Positions 17,340 through 26,629 of a stretch of 64,000 nt of DNA are shown here, in pieces. The stretch is taken from NCBI RefSeq assembly GCF_024433635.1, contig NZ_WNJZ01000007.1, forward strand, positions 1 through 64,000, read 5' to 3'. Origin of the DNA: Ruminococcus sp. zg-924. Lineage in GTDB: Bacteria; Bacillota; Clostridia; Oscillospirales; Acutalibacteraceae. The first letter of the stretch is position 1; every line of letters starts with the position of its first letter. The notes below the pieces were generated by a model that searched no databases, had not been told where the DNA came from, and worked only from the letters and a program-made list of their open reading frames with translations. Made by a program: the position numbers and the translations under genes.

Positions 17340-18158
17340 ATGGCGGAGAAGAAAAGGCTTGATACCCTTGTGTTTGAACAGGGCTATGCTCAGAGCAGAG
17401 AAAAGGCTAAGGCGTATATTATGGCAGGCCTTGTTTACTGTGACAACCAAAAGGCGGATAAGCCCGGTGCTGTCTACCCTGTTGATGTTAAATTGGAGGT
17501 TCGTGCCTCAGCTCCAAAATACGTCAGCAGAGGCGGCTTTAAGCTTGAAAAGGCAATGGCTGAATTTGGAATTGATTTGAACGGAAAAATCACAATGGAT
17601 ATAGGAGCCTCAACAGGTGGCTTTACCGACTGTATGCTTCAAAACGGCGCACTAAAGGTGTATTCGATAGACGTTGGCTACGGCCAGCTTGACTGGAAGC
17701 TCAGAAATGACAGTCGAGTGGTAAATATGGAGCGGCAGAATATCAGAAAGCTCCAAAAGGAGCAGGTGGAGGATGAAATTGACTTCTTCAGCGTTGACGT
17801 TTCGTTCATCTCACTTCGTCTTGTTCTGCCGGTTGCAAGGCAGTTCCTTAAGGACGGCGGCAGGGCGGTTTGCCTTATAAAGCCGCAGTTTGAAGCAGGG
17901 CGTGAAAACGTGGGCAAAAAAGGCGTTGTGCGTGACCCAAAGGTTCATCAAAGCGTAATTGAGCAGATAACCGCATTTTGTCTTGATAACGGCTTTAATG
18001 TTTTAGGTCTTGACTTTTCGCCAATCAAGGGACCCGAAGGGAATATAGAATATCTTATATACATTGAAAAAACAGACGGTGAAACACAGATGCTCACCGA
18101 TAAAACGCCGCTAATGCTCACTGAGGACTCACATAAGGCGCTTGACAAAAGGGAGTGA
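17340..18158 (+). CDS. TlyA-family S4-domain rRNA 2'-O-methyltransferase
   Basis: 272 residues. N-terminal S4 RNA-binding domain (KKRLDTLVFEQGYAQSREKA, about 4-24) followed by an FtsJ-like Rossmann methyltransferase. SAM site MDIGASTGGFTDCML near 81-95, and catalytic lysines and aspartates in FFSVDVSFISLR near 143 and LIKPQFEAGRENVGKKG near 178. TlyA homologues methylate 2'-OH of cytidines in 16S and/or 23S rRNA and determine capreomycin sensitivity in mycobacteria. The older label 'hemolysin A' is not supported by the sequence. Position between dxs and nadK is standard for Firmicutes. Confidence 0.9.
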   Translation: MAEKKRLDTLVFEQGYAQSREKAKAYIMAGLVYCDNQKADKPGAVYPVDVKLEVRASAPKYVSRGGFKLEKAMAEFGIDLNGKITMDIGASTGGFTDCMLQNGALKVYSIDVGYGQLDWKLRNDSRVVNMERQNIRKLQKEQVEDEIDFFSVDVSFISLRLVLPVARQFLKDGGRAVCLIKPQFEAGRENVGKKGVVRDPKVHQSVIEQITAFCLDNGFNVLGLDFSPIKGPEGNIEYLIYIEKTDGETQMLTDKTPLMLTEDSHKALDKRE

Positions 18159-18163
18159 AAGCG

Positions 18164-19027
18164 TTGAAAACAGCAATTATACCGAACCCGACTAAAAATG
18201 GCGCTGTTGAATTTACAAAGAAAGCAGTAAGAGTAATAGAAAGCTGCGGCGGCACTGTATTGATGAATGATGAATTCAAAGACGCTTTTTCGGGGTTTGA
18301 AAATATAGTTTTTTATAATGATACGGAGCTTATGGTAAAGCACTGCGATATAGTAATAGCAGTAGGTGGTGACGGCACGATAATAAAGGCGGCAAAATAC
18401 GCCTGCGCCGAAAGCCGCCCCATACTCGGTGTAAACTTTGGCAGAATCGGTTTTGTAGCCCAGCTTGAGCCTTCCGAGCTTGATAAGCTCTACGGCATAA
18501 TTAAGGGTGAATTCAAAACCGAGAAGAGAATGATGCTTAAGGCAGAAATAAATACAAAAAGCGGAGAGCACAGCGTTTTTTACGCACTCAATGACGTTGT
18601 TATCTCAAGAGGCTCATTTTCAAGGATAGTTGATTTTACAATAGGACACAACGAGCGTGAAATCTGTTCCTACCGTGCAGACGGTTTAATCTTCTCAACG
18701 CCGACAGGCTCAACGGCTTATTCTTTGTCAGCGGGCGGTCCTGTTGTCGAGCCGACAATGGATTGTATCGTTTTTACTCCGGTGTGTACACATTCGATTT
18801 TTTCCCGTCCAATCGTTTTTTCTGCCGACTCAGTCTTAAGTGTTTCGGCGGAGTGTGACGATTCCTGCGAGGCTATTGTAACAGTTGACGGGCAAAACTC
18901 AAAGAAGCTGTGCGCAGGCGATGCTGTAAAAATCTCACGAGCAGACAGGGAAGTACAGCTTATTATTACAAACGAAAAAACCTTTTACAGTGTGCTCGGC
19001 GATAAACTAAATCGCCGTACCGAATGA
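18164..19027 (+). CDS. nadK: NAD kinase
   Basis: 287 residues from TTG 18164, preceded by AGGGAG 8 bases upstream. The GTG at 18155 lies in that site. Phosphorylates NAD to NADP. Key motifs are GGDGTIIKAA near 67-76, NFGRIGFVAQL near 92, the NAD-binding ALNDVVISRG near 144, and the glycine-rich TGSTAYSLSAGGP near 183-195. It directly follows the TlyA-type gene and precedes argR, the canonical Firmicute order. Confidence 0.94.
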   Translation: MKTAIIPNPTKNGAVEFTKKAVRVIESCGGTVLMNDEFKDAFSGFENIVFYNDTELMVKHCDIVIAVGGDGTIIKAAKYACAESRPILGVNFGRIGFVAQLEPSELDKLYGIIKGEFKTEKRMMLKAEINTKSGEHSVFYALNDVVISRGSFSRIVDFTIGHNEREICSYRADGLIFSTPTGSTAYSLSAGGPVVEPTMDCIVFTPVCTHSIFSRPIVFSADSVLSVSAECDDSCEAIVTVDGQNSKKLCAGDAVKISRADREVQLIITNEKTFYSVLGDKLNRRTE

Positions 19028-19039
19028 GGATGAAATGAA

Positions 19040-19486
19040 ATGAAATCAAAAAGACAGACCAAAATACTGGAGCTTATTAGTACAAGCGAAATAAACACAC
19101 AGGACAGCTTGCTTGCAAAGCTTAACGAGTGTGGCTTCAATGTAACGCAGGCAACAGTTTCAAGAGATATAAAGGAGCTTAAGCTGCAAAAGGTTGTGAC
19201 CAGCGGCGGCAAATATAAATACGCTTCCGCTTCAAAGGTGCCGCAAAGCCTTACAGGCAGCTTTAATTCGCTGTTTTCTGGTTCCGTAACCTCAATTGAC
19301 TACGCAGGAAATATGATAGTTTTGAAAACAGTAAGCGGAATGGCGCAGGGTGTTTGCGCCGCAATGGACGCAGTTGAAATTGACGGAGTTGTTGGCACTA
19401 TTGCAGGTGACGACACTATATTTGTAGTGGCAAGGAACGATGCACAGGCGGCTTCGATTGTGTCCTTTCTTAAAAAAATTGTCTGA
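19040..19486 (+). CDS. argR: Arginine repressor
   Basis: 148 residues, typical. N-terminal winged helix (SKRQTKILELISTSEINTQD, then NVTQATVSRDIKELKL near 38-53) binds ARG boxes. The C-terminal domain (VGTIAGDDTIFVVARNDAQA near 120) makes the hexamer and binds arginine through the GDD aspartates. Ribosome binding site GAGGATGAAATG just upstream. It may also control carAB in this genome, which provides carbamoyl phosphate for arginine; no ARG box was confirmed by eye. Confidence 0.94.
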   Translation: MKSKRQTKILELISTSEINTQDSLLAKLNECGFNVTQATVSRDIKELKLQKVVTSGGKYKYASASKVPQSLTGSFNSLFSGSVTSIDYAGNMIVLKTVSGMAQGVCAAMDAVEIDGVVGTIAGDDTIFVVARNDAQAASIVSFLKKIV

Positions 19487-19498
19487 GAGGTGACAAAA

Positions 19499-21163
19499 AT
19501 GCTCGATACCCTATACATCGAAAACATAGCTGTAATTGAAAAAACCTCAATTGATTTTACCGAGGGTTTTAATGTTCTCACCGGTGAAACAGGTGCGGGC
19601 AAATCAATTGTCATTGACTCTATAAACGCTGTTTTGGGTAACAGAACATCAAAGGAGCTTATACGAACAGGTGCTAAAAAGGCTGTTGTGAGCGCTCAAT
19701 TCTCAGACATTTCCGATAAAACCGTAAATGTCCTTGAAAAGCTCGGGTGTAAAAATGATGACGAGCCGAAAAGTCTTGTTATTAACCGAGAGATAAGCGC
19801 AAGCGGCAAGAATTTGTGCCGTGTCAACTGTATTCCTGTTCCCGTTGCCGTGCTTAAGGAGATAGGCTTGACGCTTATCGACATTCACGGACAAATGATG
19901 AGCTACGAGCTTATGAACGGTGAAAAGCACCGTGAATATATTGACGATTACGCTAATACAGCGCTTCTTTTGGGCGAATATCGTCAGGTTTTCCATCAGC
20001 TTAAGGACTGCAAGCACCGACTTGACAAAGCTGAAACCGACGATAATGAGCGTGAAAGCAGAATAGATATTTTAAAATATCAGATAAACGAGATTGAGCA
20101 GGCAGACGTAAAGGACGGCGAGCTTGAATTACTCAAGGAACAGCGCATAGTGTGCAGAAACAGGGAAAAAATTGCCGAGTCGCTTGCCTATGCTTACGCA
20201 CAGCTTTGCGCAGGTGAGGAATACAGCGTATTGTCCGCTATTCAGAATGCGGTGCAAAGCCTTGGGCAAACATCAGCACTTGTGCCGGAGCTTGCAAAAA
20301 TCGCTGAAAGACTCGATAATGTGTATTACGAAATTGACGATTGCATAGACTGTGTTTCCTCTGTTATGGAGGAGCGTGAAAACGACGAAATAAGCCTTGA
20401 AGATGTCGAAAACCGCCTTGACCTTGTGCAGAAAATAATTAAGAAGTACGGGCCTGAATATTCCGATATTCAGAGTTTCCTTGAAAATGGCAAAAAGGAG
20501 CTTCAAAGTTTGTTGTCCTATGAGGAGAATATGGAGGCTCTGCTTGATGAATACAACGAGCTTGCCACCCGTGCGCTCGGCTTGGCAAATGAGATTTCAC
20601 AGCTTAGAAAAACCGGAGCGCAGGAGTTTGTCGCTGCTGTTGAAGCACAGCTTACTTATCTGGATATGCCGAATGTTCGTCTTGTGGTTAACATAGAAAA
20701 GACAAAGCTTACAGAAAACGGCATTGATAAAATAGAGTTATTAATTTCGGCAAACCCCGGTGAAGAGCCGAAGCCTGTGTCAAAGATTGCGTCAGGCGGC
20801 GAGCTGTCAAGAATTATGCTGTCGATAAATAATGTGCTTACCGATTCTGACTCGGCTTCAACTATGATATTCGATGAGGTCGATGCAGGTATAAGCGGCA
20901 GTGCGTCGCAGAAGGTAGGTCAGAAGCTTAAGGCTGTGTCAAGCGGACGTCAGGTTATATGCGTAACACATCAGGCTCAGATTGCCGCACTTGCAGACAC
21001 GCATTTTCTAATCAAAAAAAATGTTAGGGACGGCAAGACCTTCACTGAGGTTAAAAAGCTGAGCTATGAACAGCGCAAGACGGAGCTTGCAAGAATTATC
21101 GACGGTCTGAATATAACTGAAATATCGTTAAGACACGCAGAAGAAATGATGAATAAGAAATAA
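19499..21163 (+). CDS. recN: DNA repair protein RecN
   Basis: 554 residues from ATG 19499 (GAGAGGTG 6 bases upstream; the GTG at 19490 lies inside that site). SMC-like ATPase acting early at double-strand breaks. Walker A TGETGAGKSIVIDS near 29-42, two coiled-coil arms (about 150-370), the signature KIASGGELSRIML near 430 and Walker B MIFDEVDAGISG near 456. Starts 12 bases after argR, as in Bacillus (ahrC-recN). Confidence 0.96.
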   Translation: MLDTLYIENIAVIEKTSIDFTEGFNVLTGETGAGKSIVIDSINAVLGNRTSKELIRTGAKKAVVSAQFSDISDKTVNVLEKLGCKNDDEPKSLVINREISASGKNLCRVNCIPVPVAVLKEIGLTLIDIHGQMMSYELMNGEKHREYIDDYANTALLLGEYRQVFHQLKDCKHRLDKAETDDNERESRIDILKYQINEIEQADVKDGELELLKEQRIVCRNREKIAESLAYAYAQLCAGEEYSVLSAIQNAVQSLGQTSALVPELAKIAERLDNVYYEIDDCIDCVSSVMEERENDEISLEDVENRLDLVQKIIKKYGPEYSDIQSFLENGKKELQSLLSYEENMEALLDEYNELATRALGLANEISQLRKTGAQEFVAAVEAQLTYLDMPNVRLVVNIEKTKLTENGIDKIELLISANPGEEPKPVSKIASGGELSRIMLSINNVLTDSDSASTMIFDEVDAGISGSASQKVGQKLKAVSSGRQVICVTHQAQIAALADTHFLIKKNVRDGKTFTEVKKLSYEQRKTELARIIDGLNITEISLRHAEEMMNKK

Positions 21164-21198
21164 ACAAGTTTTGTGAAAGGGTTTCGTGGTCATAAATT

Positions 21199-23253
21199 AT
21201 GAAAATCTGGAATGTCTCAAAACTTAATAGAGAAGCGGCAAAGAGCATAGCTTTAAATTCCGGAATTCCGCAGCTTGCCGCCTGTGTAATGGCGGCAAGA
21301 GGAATAGAGGACGAGCAGACAGCTGCACAGCTGCTGCCTTTTGACGGTGAGCTTTTTGACCCGTTTTTAATGAAAGATATGGAAAGGGCAGTGCAAAGAA
21401 TAACCGCCGCCATAGAAAACGGCGAGAAAATCTGCATCTATGGCGACTACGACGCAGACGGAGTGTGCGCAAGCACACTGCTTTTTTCAAATCTTTCCGA
21501 TATAGGCGCAGACGCTTTTTATTACATACCGTCACGCCTCAGCGAAGGGTACGGGATGAATTTTGAAGCTGTTGACAAGATAGCGCAGCAGGGAGCAACG
21601 CTGATAGTAACGGTTGACAATGGAATCTCTGCAATACAGGAGATAGAATATGCTAAGGGTTTAGGTATTGACACCGTTGTAACTGATCACCATAAAGTGG
21701 GGCAGAAGCTGCCAAATGCTGTGGCAGTGCTAAATCCTCACAGGAGTGACTGCAATTATCCGTTCAAGGATTTGTGCGGAGTCGGCGTTGCGTTCAAGCT
21801 TGCCGCCGCAATGGTAAGCGACACGATAAGTCAGGAGGATTTGCTCTGTGAATACGCTGATTTTATAACAATCGGTACTATCGGCGACATTGTTCCGCTT
21901 GTTGGTGAAAACAGACTTTTCGTTCGGCAGGGACTTCAGCTTATAAGAACTATGCCCAGACCCGGTATCAGCGCACTGCTCAGAGCCGGCGGAATTGAAC
22001 CGGAAAAGATAAGCTCAGGAAGAGTCTCATATTCACTCGTGCCGAGAATAAATGCCTGTGGCAGGCTTAAACATTCGCAGACAGCGGTTGAGCTGCTTTT
22101 GTGTGAGGACGAAGATTTGGCTTATGAGTCAGCACTTGAGCTTGACGAGGATAACTCAAACCGTCGCAAAATTGAACACGATATACTCAACGAGGCAATT
22201 GAAATAATAGAGAGTAAGCCGGAAATAAAATATCAAAGTATTATCGTTGTATCAAAGGAGGGCTGGAATGCCGGAGTAATCGGTATTGTAGCCTCACGAT
22301 TAAGAGAAATATACGGCAGACCTGCAATAATAATCGCAGTAAGCGACGGTGTTGCAAAGGGCAGCGGCAGAAGTATAGCGGGCTTTTCACTTGTTGACGC
22401 TGTTTTTGCCTGCAAGGATATTTTGCAGCATTACGGCGGCCACCCTATGGCGGCAGGAATAACGCTTGCCGAGGACAAAATTGATACCTTTGCTAAGATG
22501 ATAAACGGCTATGCCGACACAATCGGCGAAATGCCGTATCCAACTCTTAATATAGATTTAAAGCTCAATCCCTCCGGCATTAACTGTGACTTGGTGCGTG
22601 AGCTTGAATACCTGGAGCCATATGGCGCAGGAAATCCTCAGCCGCTGTTCGGCCTTTACAATATGAAAATCGCAGGAATTACTGAGCTTGGCGGCGGTAA
22701 GCATCTGCGGCTGAGCGTTTGCAGAGGTGAGCAGTATTTAACGGTTATGTATTTTTCACACACAAGGGACAGTTTTACCTTTAGCCTCGGCGACTGCGTA
22801 GACCTTGCTGTTACTCTTGATATTAACGAGTATAACGGCTATGAAAATGTTTCTGTTGTTGTGCGTGATATAAAGCTTTCCGAGGAAAACCCTTTTGAAT
22901 GCTTGCAAAGTATAAGAATATATGAGAAAATGAGTATCAACAGCAGGACAATGGCAGAAAAACTAAGCGGAATACTGCCGAGCAGAGCCGACTTTGCCCT
23001 TGTTTATCGTGAGATAAAGGCACACGGCGAGCTGAAAACAAGTCTTGCAAGGCTTTGGTGCTGCTTCGGGTGCGGTAAATTATCCTGTGGAAAGCTTAAG
23101 GTTATTCTTACGGCTATGGCGGAGCTTCAGCTTATCAGCTGTGAGGAAAACGGTGACATTCTAACAATTAAAGCACTTGAATACAACGGAAAGGCTGATT
23201 TGTCAAGCGCACCGGTTATGTTGAAATTGAAAAAGGGAATTGATAAAGGCTGA
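21199..23253 (+). CDS. recJ: Single-stranded-DNA-specific exonuclease RecJ
   Basis: 684 residues. 5'-3' nuclease for recombination and mismatch repair. DHH domain motifs are IYGDYDADGVCAS near 79-92, TVDNGIS near 137, TDHHK near 155 and the NPHRSD motif near 175. DHHA1 domain motif HYGGHPMAAG near 412-421, then the OB fold (EPYGAGNPQPLF near 474). A C-terminal extension of about 110 residues beyond the OB fold is winged-helix-like. The ribosome binding site is weak (AAAGGG is far upstream). Confidence 0.95.
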   Translation: MKIWNVSKLNREAAKSIALNSGIPQLAACVMAARGIEDEQTAAQLLPFDGELFDPFLMKDMERAVQRITAAIENGEKICIYGDYDADGVCASTLLFSNLSDIGADAFYYIPSRLSEGYGMNFEAVDKIAQQGATLIVTVDNGISAIQEIEYAKGLGIDTVVTDHHKVGQKLPNAVAVLNPHRSDCNYPFKDLCGVGVAFKLAAAMVSDTISQEDLLCEYADFITIGTIGDIVPLVGENRLFVRQGLQLIRTMPRPGISALLRAGGIEPEKISSGRVSYSLVPRINACGRLKHSQTAVELLLCEDEDLAYESALELDEDNSNRRKIEHDILNEAIEIIESKPEIKYQSIIVVSKEGWNAGVIGIVASRLREIYGRPAIIIAVSDGVAKGSGRSIAGFSLVDAVFACKDILQHYGGHPMAAGITLAEDKIDTFAKMINGYADTIGEMPYPTLNIDLKLNPSGINCDLVRELEYLEPYGAGNPQPLFGLYNMKIAGITELGGGKHLRLSVCRGEQYLTVMYFSHTRDSFTFSLGDCVDLAVTLDINEYNGYENVSVVVRDIKLSEENPFECLQSIRIYEKMSINSRTMAEKLSGILPSRADFALVYREIKAHGELKTSLARLWCCFGCGKLSCGKLKVILTAMAELQLISCEENGDILTIKALEYNGKADLSSAPVMLKLKKGIDKG

Positions 23254-23280
23254 TATTGATGCTTTGGGGAGGAATAGAAA

Positions 23281-25461
23281 ATGCCTGTTGGAACAATACA
23301 TTATCAGGATTACGAGCAGCTTGTTGAAATGCTTAAAAAGAGTGAAAACAGCTTTGATATGGAGCTTATTGACAAGGCGTATAAGCTTGCGCTTGAAGCT
23401 CACGGCGACCAGCGCAGAGTGTCGGGCGTGCCGTATATTCTCCACCCGACCTCAGTTGCCTGTATTCTTGTTGATTTGGGTATGGACACCGAGTCGGTGT
23501 GTGCAGCACTTCTTCACGATGTTGTTGAGGACACCGATGTAACCTATGACGAGGTGAAAAAGGACTTCGGCAAGGAAATTGCCGACCTTGTTGACGGGGT
23601 AACAAAGCTTGCAAAAATTCCGTATTCAAGCCGTGAGGATCAGCAGGCGGAAAACGTCAGAAAGATGCTTATTGCAATGTCGAATGACATCAGGGTTATC
23701 ATTATCAAGCTTGCCGACAGACTACACAATATGCGTACAATAGAGTGTATGCGTGAGCAAAAGCGACGTGACAAGGCTCTTGAAAATATGGAAATTTATG
23801 CCCCAATTGCTCACCGTCTTGGTATCAGAGCAATCAAGGAGGAGCTTGAAGACTTAAGTATTCTCTATCTTGATCCTGTTGGCTACCATGAGATTGAACA
23901 CGCTTTGGCACTGACTAAGGACGGACGAGACGCTTTCATTAAGAGAATCAAGGAGAGAATAGTTGAAAAAACAAAGAATCTCATTCCCGATGTGTATGTT
24001 GAGGGAAGAGTAAAGAGTATAAACGGCATTTACAGAAAAACATATATGCGAGGCAAAACGATAGAACAAATTTTTGATATTTTTGCCGTTCGTGTAATAG
24101 TAAACACAGTCAACGACTGCTACAATGTTCTCGGTGTTGTGCATGAAATATTCAAGCCAATACCGAACCGCTTTAAGGACTACATATCAACCCCAAAGCC
24201 AAATATGTACCGTTCACTTCACACAACTGTAATAGGCGAAGAGGGCATACCGTTTGAGGTGCAGATAAGAACATGGGAAATGCACCGGACAGCGGAATAC
24301 GGTATTGCGGCGCACTGGAAATACAAGCTCGGAATTTCTAAAAAAGGCAGTTTGGAGGACAAGATAACCTGGATCAGGAAAATGCTTGAGAATCAGACGG
24401 ACGATGACAACACTGATATTCTGAGAAACATAAAAACAGACCTTGACCCGGAGGATGTTTTTGTATTCACCCCAAAGGGCGATATTATAGACTTGCCCTA
24501 CGGCTCAACGGTTATAGATGTTGCCTATGCAATCCACTCGGCTGTCGGCAACCGTATGATGGGAGCTAAGGTTGACGGCAAGATAGTGCCGATAGATTAT
24601 AAAATTAAAACAGGTGAGATTGTTGAAATCCTTACCAAAAAGGAGGGCGGATGCCCTAACCGTGATTGGTTGAAGATTGTAAAAACAAGCGAAGCACGCA
24701 GTAAGATAAGACAGTGGTTTAAAAAGGAAAAGCGTGAAGAAAATATAGAAACAGGCAAGCTTGAGATTGAAAGAGAGTTCAAGCACGCCAAAATCGTACT
24801 CAATGAAACAGAGATGGCTGAGCTTGTAAACAGCGTGCTGAAAAAGCAGAGCTATCAGTCGCTTGATGATTTGTATGCCGCAATAGGCTACGGAGGAGTT
24901 TCGCTGTGGAAACTTATGCCGAGAATAAGAGAGGAATATCTCAAAAAATACGGCACAGCGCAGGTTGAGCCAAAGCCGATTGTGCAGGAAAAGCCAAAGA
25001 AAACAAAGGTAAGCAGCGGTATAATTGTAGAGGATCATGACGATGTTCTTATTAAGCTTGCAATGTGCTGTAAGCCTCTGCCGGGCGATGATATCATAGG
25101 CTTTATCACAAGGGGTAACGGTGTTTCAATACACAAAAGAAGCTGTTCTAATATTCCAAAAGATATAAAGCACTGCGAACAGCCTGAACGATATGTTAAT
25201 GCGGTTTGGGCGCAGGATGTGAATGAAACATTCCAGACCACACTTGAAATTATGTCAACGGACAGAACAGGGTTGCTTGCCGATATTACAAACCAGCTGT
25301 CGGCTATGCATATCTTTATAAATAATATGGACTCCAAGGAAGCTAAGGATGACCTTGCGATAATGCACTTCTCAATTACAGTAAACGGAATGGATCATCT
25401 TAGAAGCGTTATCTCAAGGCTTTCAAACGTCAAGGGAGTTATATCAATATCAAGACAGTAA
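23281..25461 (+). CDS. relA: Bifunctional (p)ppGpp synthetase/hydrolase
   Basis: 726 residues, full-length Rel. HD hydrolase domain with ALLHDVVEDTDVTY near 75-88. Synthetase domain containing NRFKDYISTPKPNMYRSLHT near 297, where the RFKD form marks bifunctional enzymes, and EVQIRTWEMHRTAEYGIAAH near 323. TGS domain (VFVFTPKGDIIDLPYGST near 395), a helical/zinc-finger-like region with CC...C residues near 597, and a C-terminal ACT domain (LEIMSTDRTGLLADITNQLS near 653). Ribosome binding site GGGGAGGA. Co-transcription with dtd matches Bacillus relA-dtd. Confidence 0.96.
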   Translation: MPVGTIHYQDYEQLVEMLKKSENSFDMELIDKAYKLALEAHGDQRRVSGVPYILHPTSVACILVDLGMDTESVCAALLHDVVEDTDVTYDEVKKDFGKEIADLVDGVTKLAKIPYSSREDQQAENVRKMLIAMSNDIRVIIIKLADRLHNMRTIECMREQKRRDKALENMEIYAPIAHRLGIRAIKEELEDLSILYLDPVGYHEIEHALALTKDGRDAFIKRIKERIVEKTKNLIPDVYVEGRVKSINGIYRKTYMRGKTIEQIFDIFAVRVIVNTVNDCYNVLGVVHEIFKPIPNRFKDYISTPKPNMYRSLHTTVIGEEGIPFEVQIRTWEMHRTAEYGIAAHWKYKLGISKKGSLEDKITWIRKMLENQTDDDNTDILRNIKTDLDPEDVFVFTPKGDIIDLPYGSTVIDVAYAIHSAVGNRMMGAKVDGKIVPIDYKIKTGEIVEILTKKEGGCPNRDWLKIVKTSEARSKIRQWFKKEKREENIETGKLEIEREFKHAKIVLNETEMAELVNSVLKKQSYQSLDDLYAAIGYGGVSLWKLMPRIREEYLKKYGTAQVEPKPIVQEKPKKTKVSSGIIVEDHDDVLIKLAMCCKPLPGDDIIGFITRGNGVSIHKRSCSNIPKDIKHCEQPERYVNAVWAQDVNETFQTTLEIMSTDRTGLLADITNQLSAMHIFINNMDSKEAKDDLAIMHFSITVNGMDHLRSVISRLSNVKGVISISRQ

Positions 25462-25472
25462 CGGAGGATAAT

Positions 25473-25928
25473 ATGAAGGCGGTTATACAGCGTGTAAAAC
25501 GGGCAAGCGTAAAAGCAGACGGCGTTTTGACAGGCGAAATTGAGCAGGGGTTTGCCGTGCTGTTGGGTGTTGAAAAGGGTGACGATGACAAAGACGCCGA
25601 GATTTTGGCAGACAAAATATGGGGGCTGCGTGTTTTTACCGATGAAAACGACAAGATGAATCTTTCGCTTGAAGCAGTCGGCGGTCAGGTGCTTGTTGTG
25701 TCGAACTTTACGCTGTGTGCAGACTGCTCCCACGGCAGACGTCCAAACTTTTTTGGGGCGGCTCCGCCCGATGAAGCCGACAGGCTTTATGAGCATTTTA
25801 TCTTCTGCCTTAAAAACGCAGGTGTAAGCAAGCTTGCATGCGGTGTTTTTGGCGCTGATATGGAGCTTGAAATTACGAATGATGGACCTGTTACGATTAT
25901 TCTTGATTCACGGGAGTTGAAAAAATAA
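25473..25928 (+). CDS. dtd: D-aminoacyl-tRNA deacylase
   Basis: 151 residues. Removes D-amino acids (and glycine misloaded on tRNA-Ala) from tRNAs. It opens with MKAVIQRVKRASVKAD. The first signature is VSNFTLCADCSHGRRPNF (S-x-F-T-L, near 77-94) and the cross-subunit Gly-cisPro motif is NDGPVTIIL near 136-144. Ribosome binding site CGGAGGA. Its stop overlaps the next start by one base (TAATG). Confidence 0.95.
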   Translation: MKAVIQRVKRASVKADGVLTGEIEQGFAVLLGVEKGDDDKDAEILADKIWGLRVFTDENDKMNLSLEAVGGQVLVVSNFTLCADCSHGRRPNFFGAAPPDEADRLYEHFIFCLKNAGVSKLACGVFGADMELEITNDGPVTIILDSRELKK

Positions 25929-26569
25929 TGCTAAAGGTTGAACGCTATGAGGTTGGTGCTCTTGCGACCAACTGCTATATATTAACTGACGAAAAAAGTG
26001 GTGACTGTGCCATTGTTGATCCGGGTGAAAAGTCAAAGGCATTGATAGCGGCAATTGACGCTATACAGCCGGAAAAGCTTAAATTTATTCTGATTACGCA
26101 CGGTCACTTTGACCACATAGGCTATGTTGGTGAAACCTACAAAAAAACAAATGCGCAGGTTGTAATCGGCGAGAAGGATATGTGCTTTTTAAGCAGACCG
26201 GATTTTAACCTTTCTGCTTCTGTGAGAAAGGAAATATCCTACGATATGCCTGTAAAATCAGTGTCGCAGGACGATGTTATCACTCTTGGCAATACTGAGA
26301 TAAAGGTTATTGAGCTGCCTGGACACACAAGAGGCGGAGTCGGATATTTAGCCGACGGTATGCTTTTCTGCGGCGATACGTTGTTCAAAGGCTCAATGGG
26401 CAGAACAGACTTCCCGACAGGCAGTGAACAACAGCTGCTTTGCTCACTAAAAAAGCTGTCAGCTCTGCCCGATAACACAGTGGTGCACTGCGGCCACGGT
26501 GAGGACACTTTAATCGGCGAGGAAAAGCGTAGAAACTACTGTATGAAATACGCTATGGAAAATTGTTAG
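25928..26569 (+). CDS. MBL-fold metallohydrolase (glyoxalase II-like)
   Basis: 213 residues. Metallo-beta-lactamase fold with the dizinc motif THGHFDHIGY (about 58-67), then LPGHTRGGVGYL near 131, FCGDTLFKGSMGRTDFPTGS near 151-170 and the last metal His in VHCGHGEDT near 192. The family often hydrolyses thioesters such as S-lactoylglutathione analogues, but a glutathione role is not expected in this anaerobe, so the substrate is unknown. Same order relA-dtd-MBL-hemZ occurs in many Clostridia. Confidence 0.88.
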   Translation: MLKVERYEVGALATNCYILTDEKSGDCAIVDPGEKSKALIAAIDAIQPEKLKFILITHGHFDHIGYVGETYKKTNAQVVIGEKDMCFLSRPDFNLSASVRKEISYDMPVKSVSQDDVITLGNTEIKVIELPGHTRGGVGYLADGMLFCGDTLFKGSMGRTDFPTGSEQQLLCSLKKLSALPDNTVVHCGHGEDTLIGEEKRRNYCMKYAMENC

Positions 26570-26629
26570 GCGAATTTGCCCTTTCAAATTTAGGCGTTTG
26601 CAAGATATAAAAAATTAAGGAAACTGTAA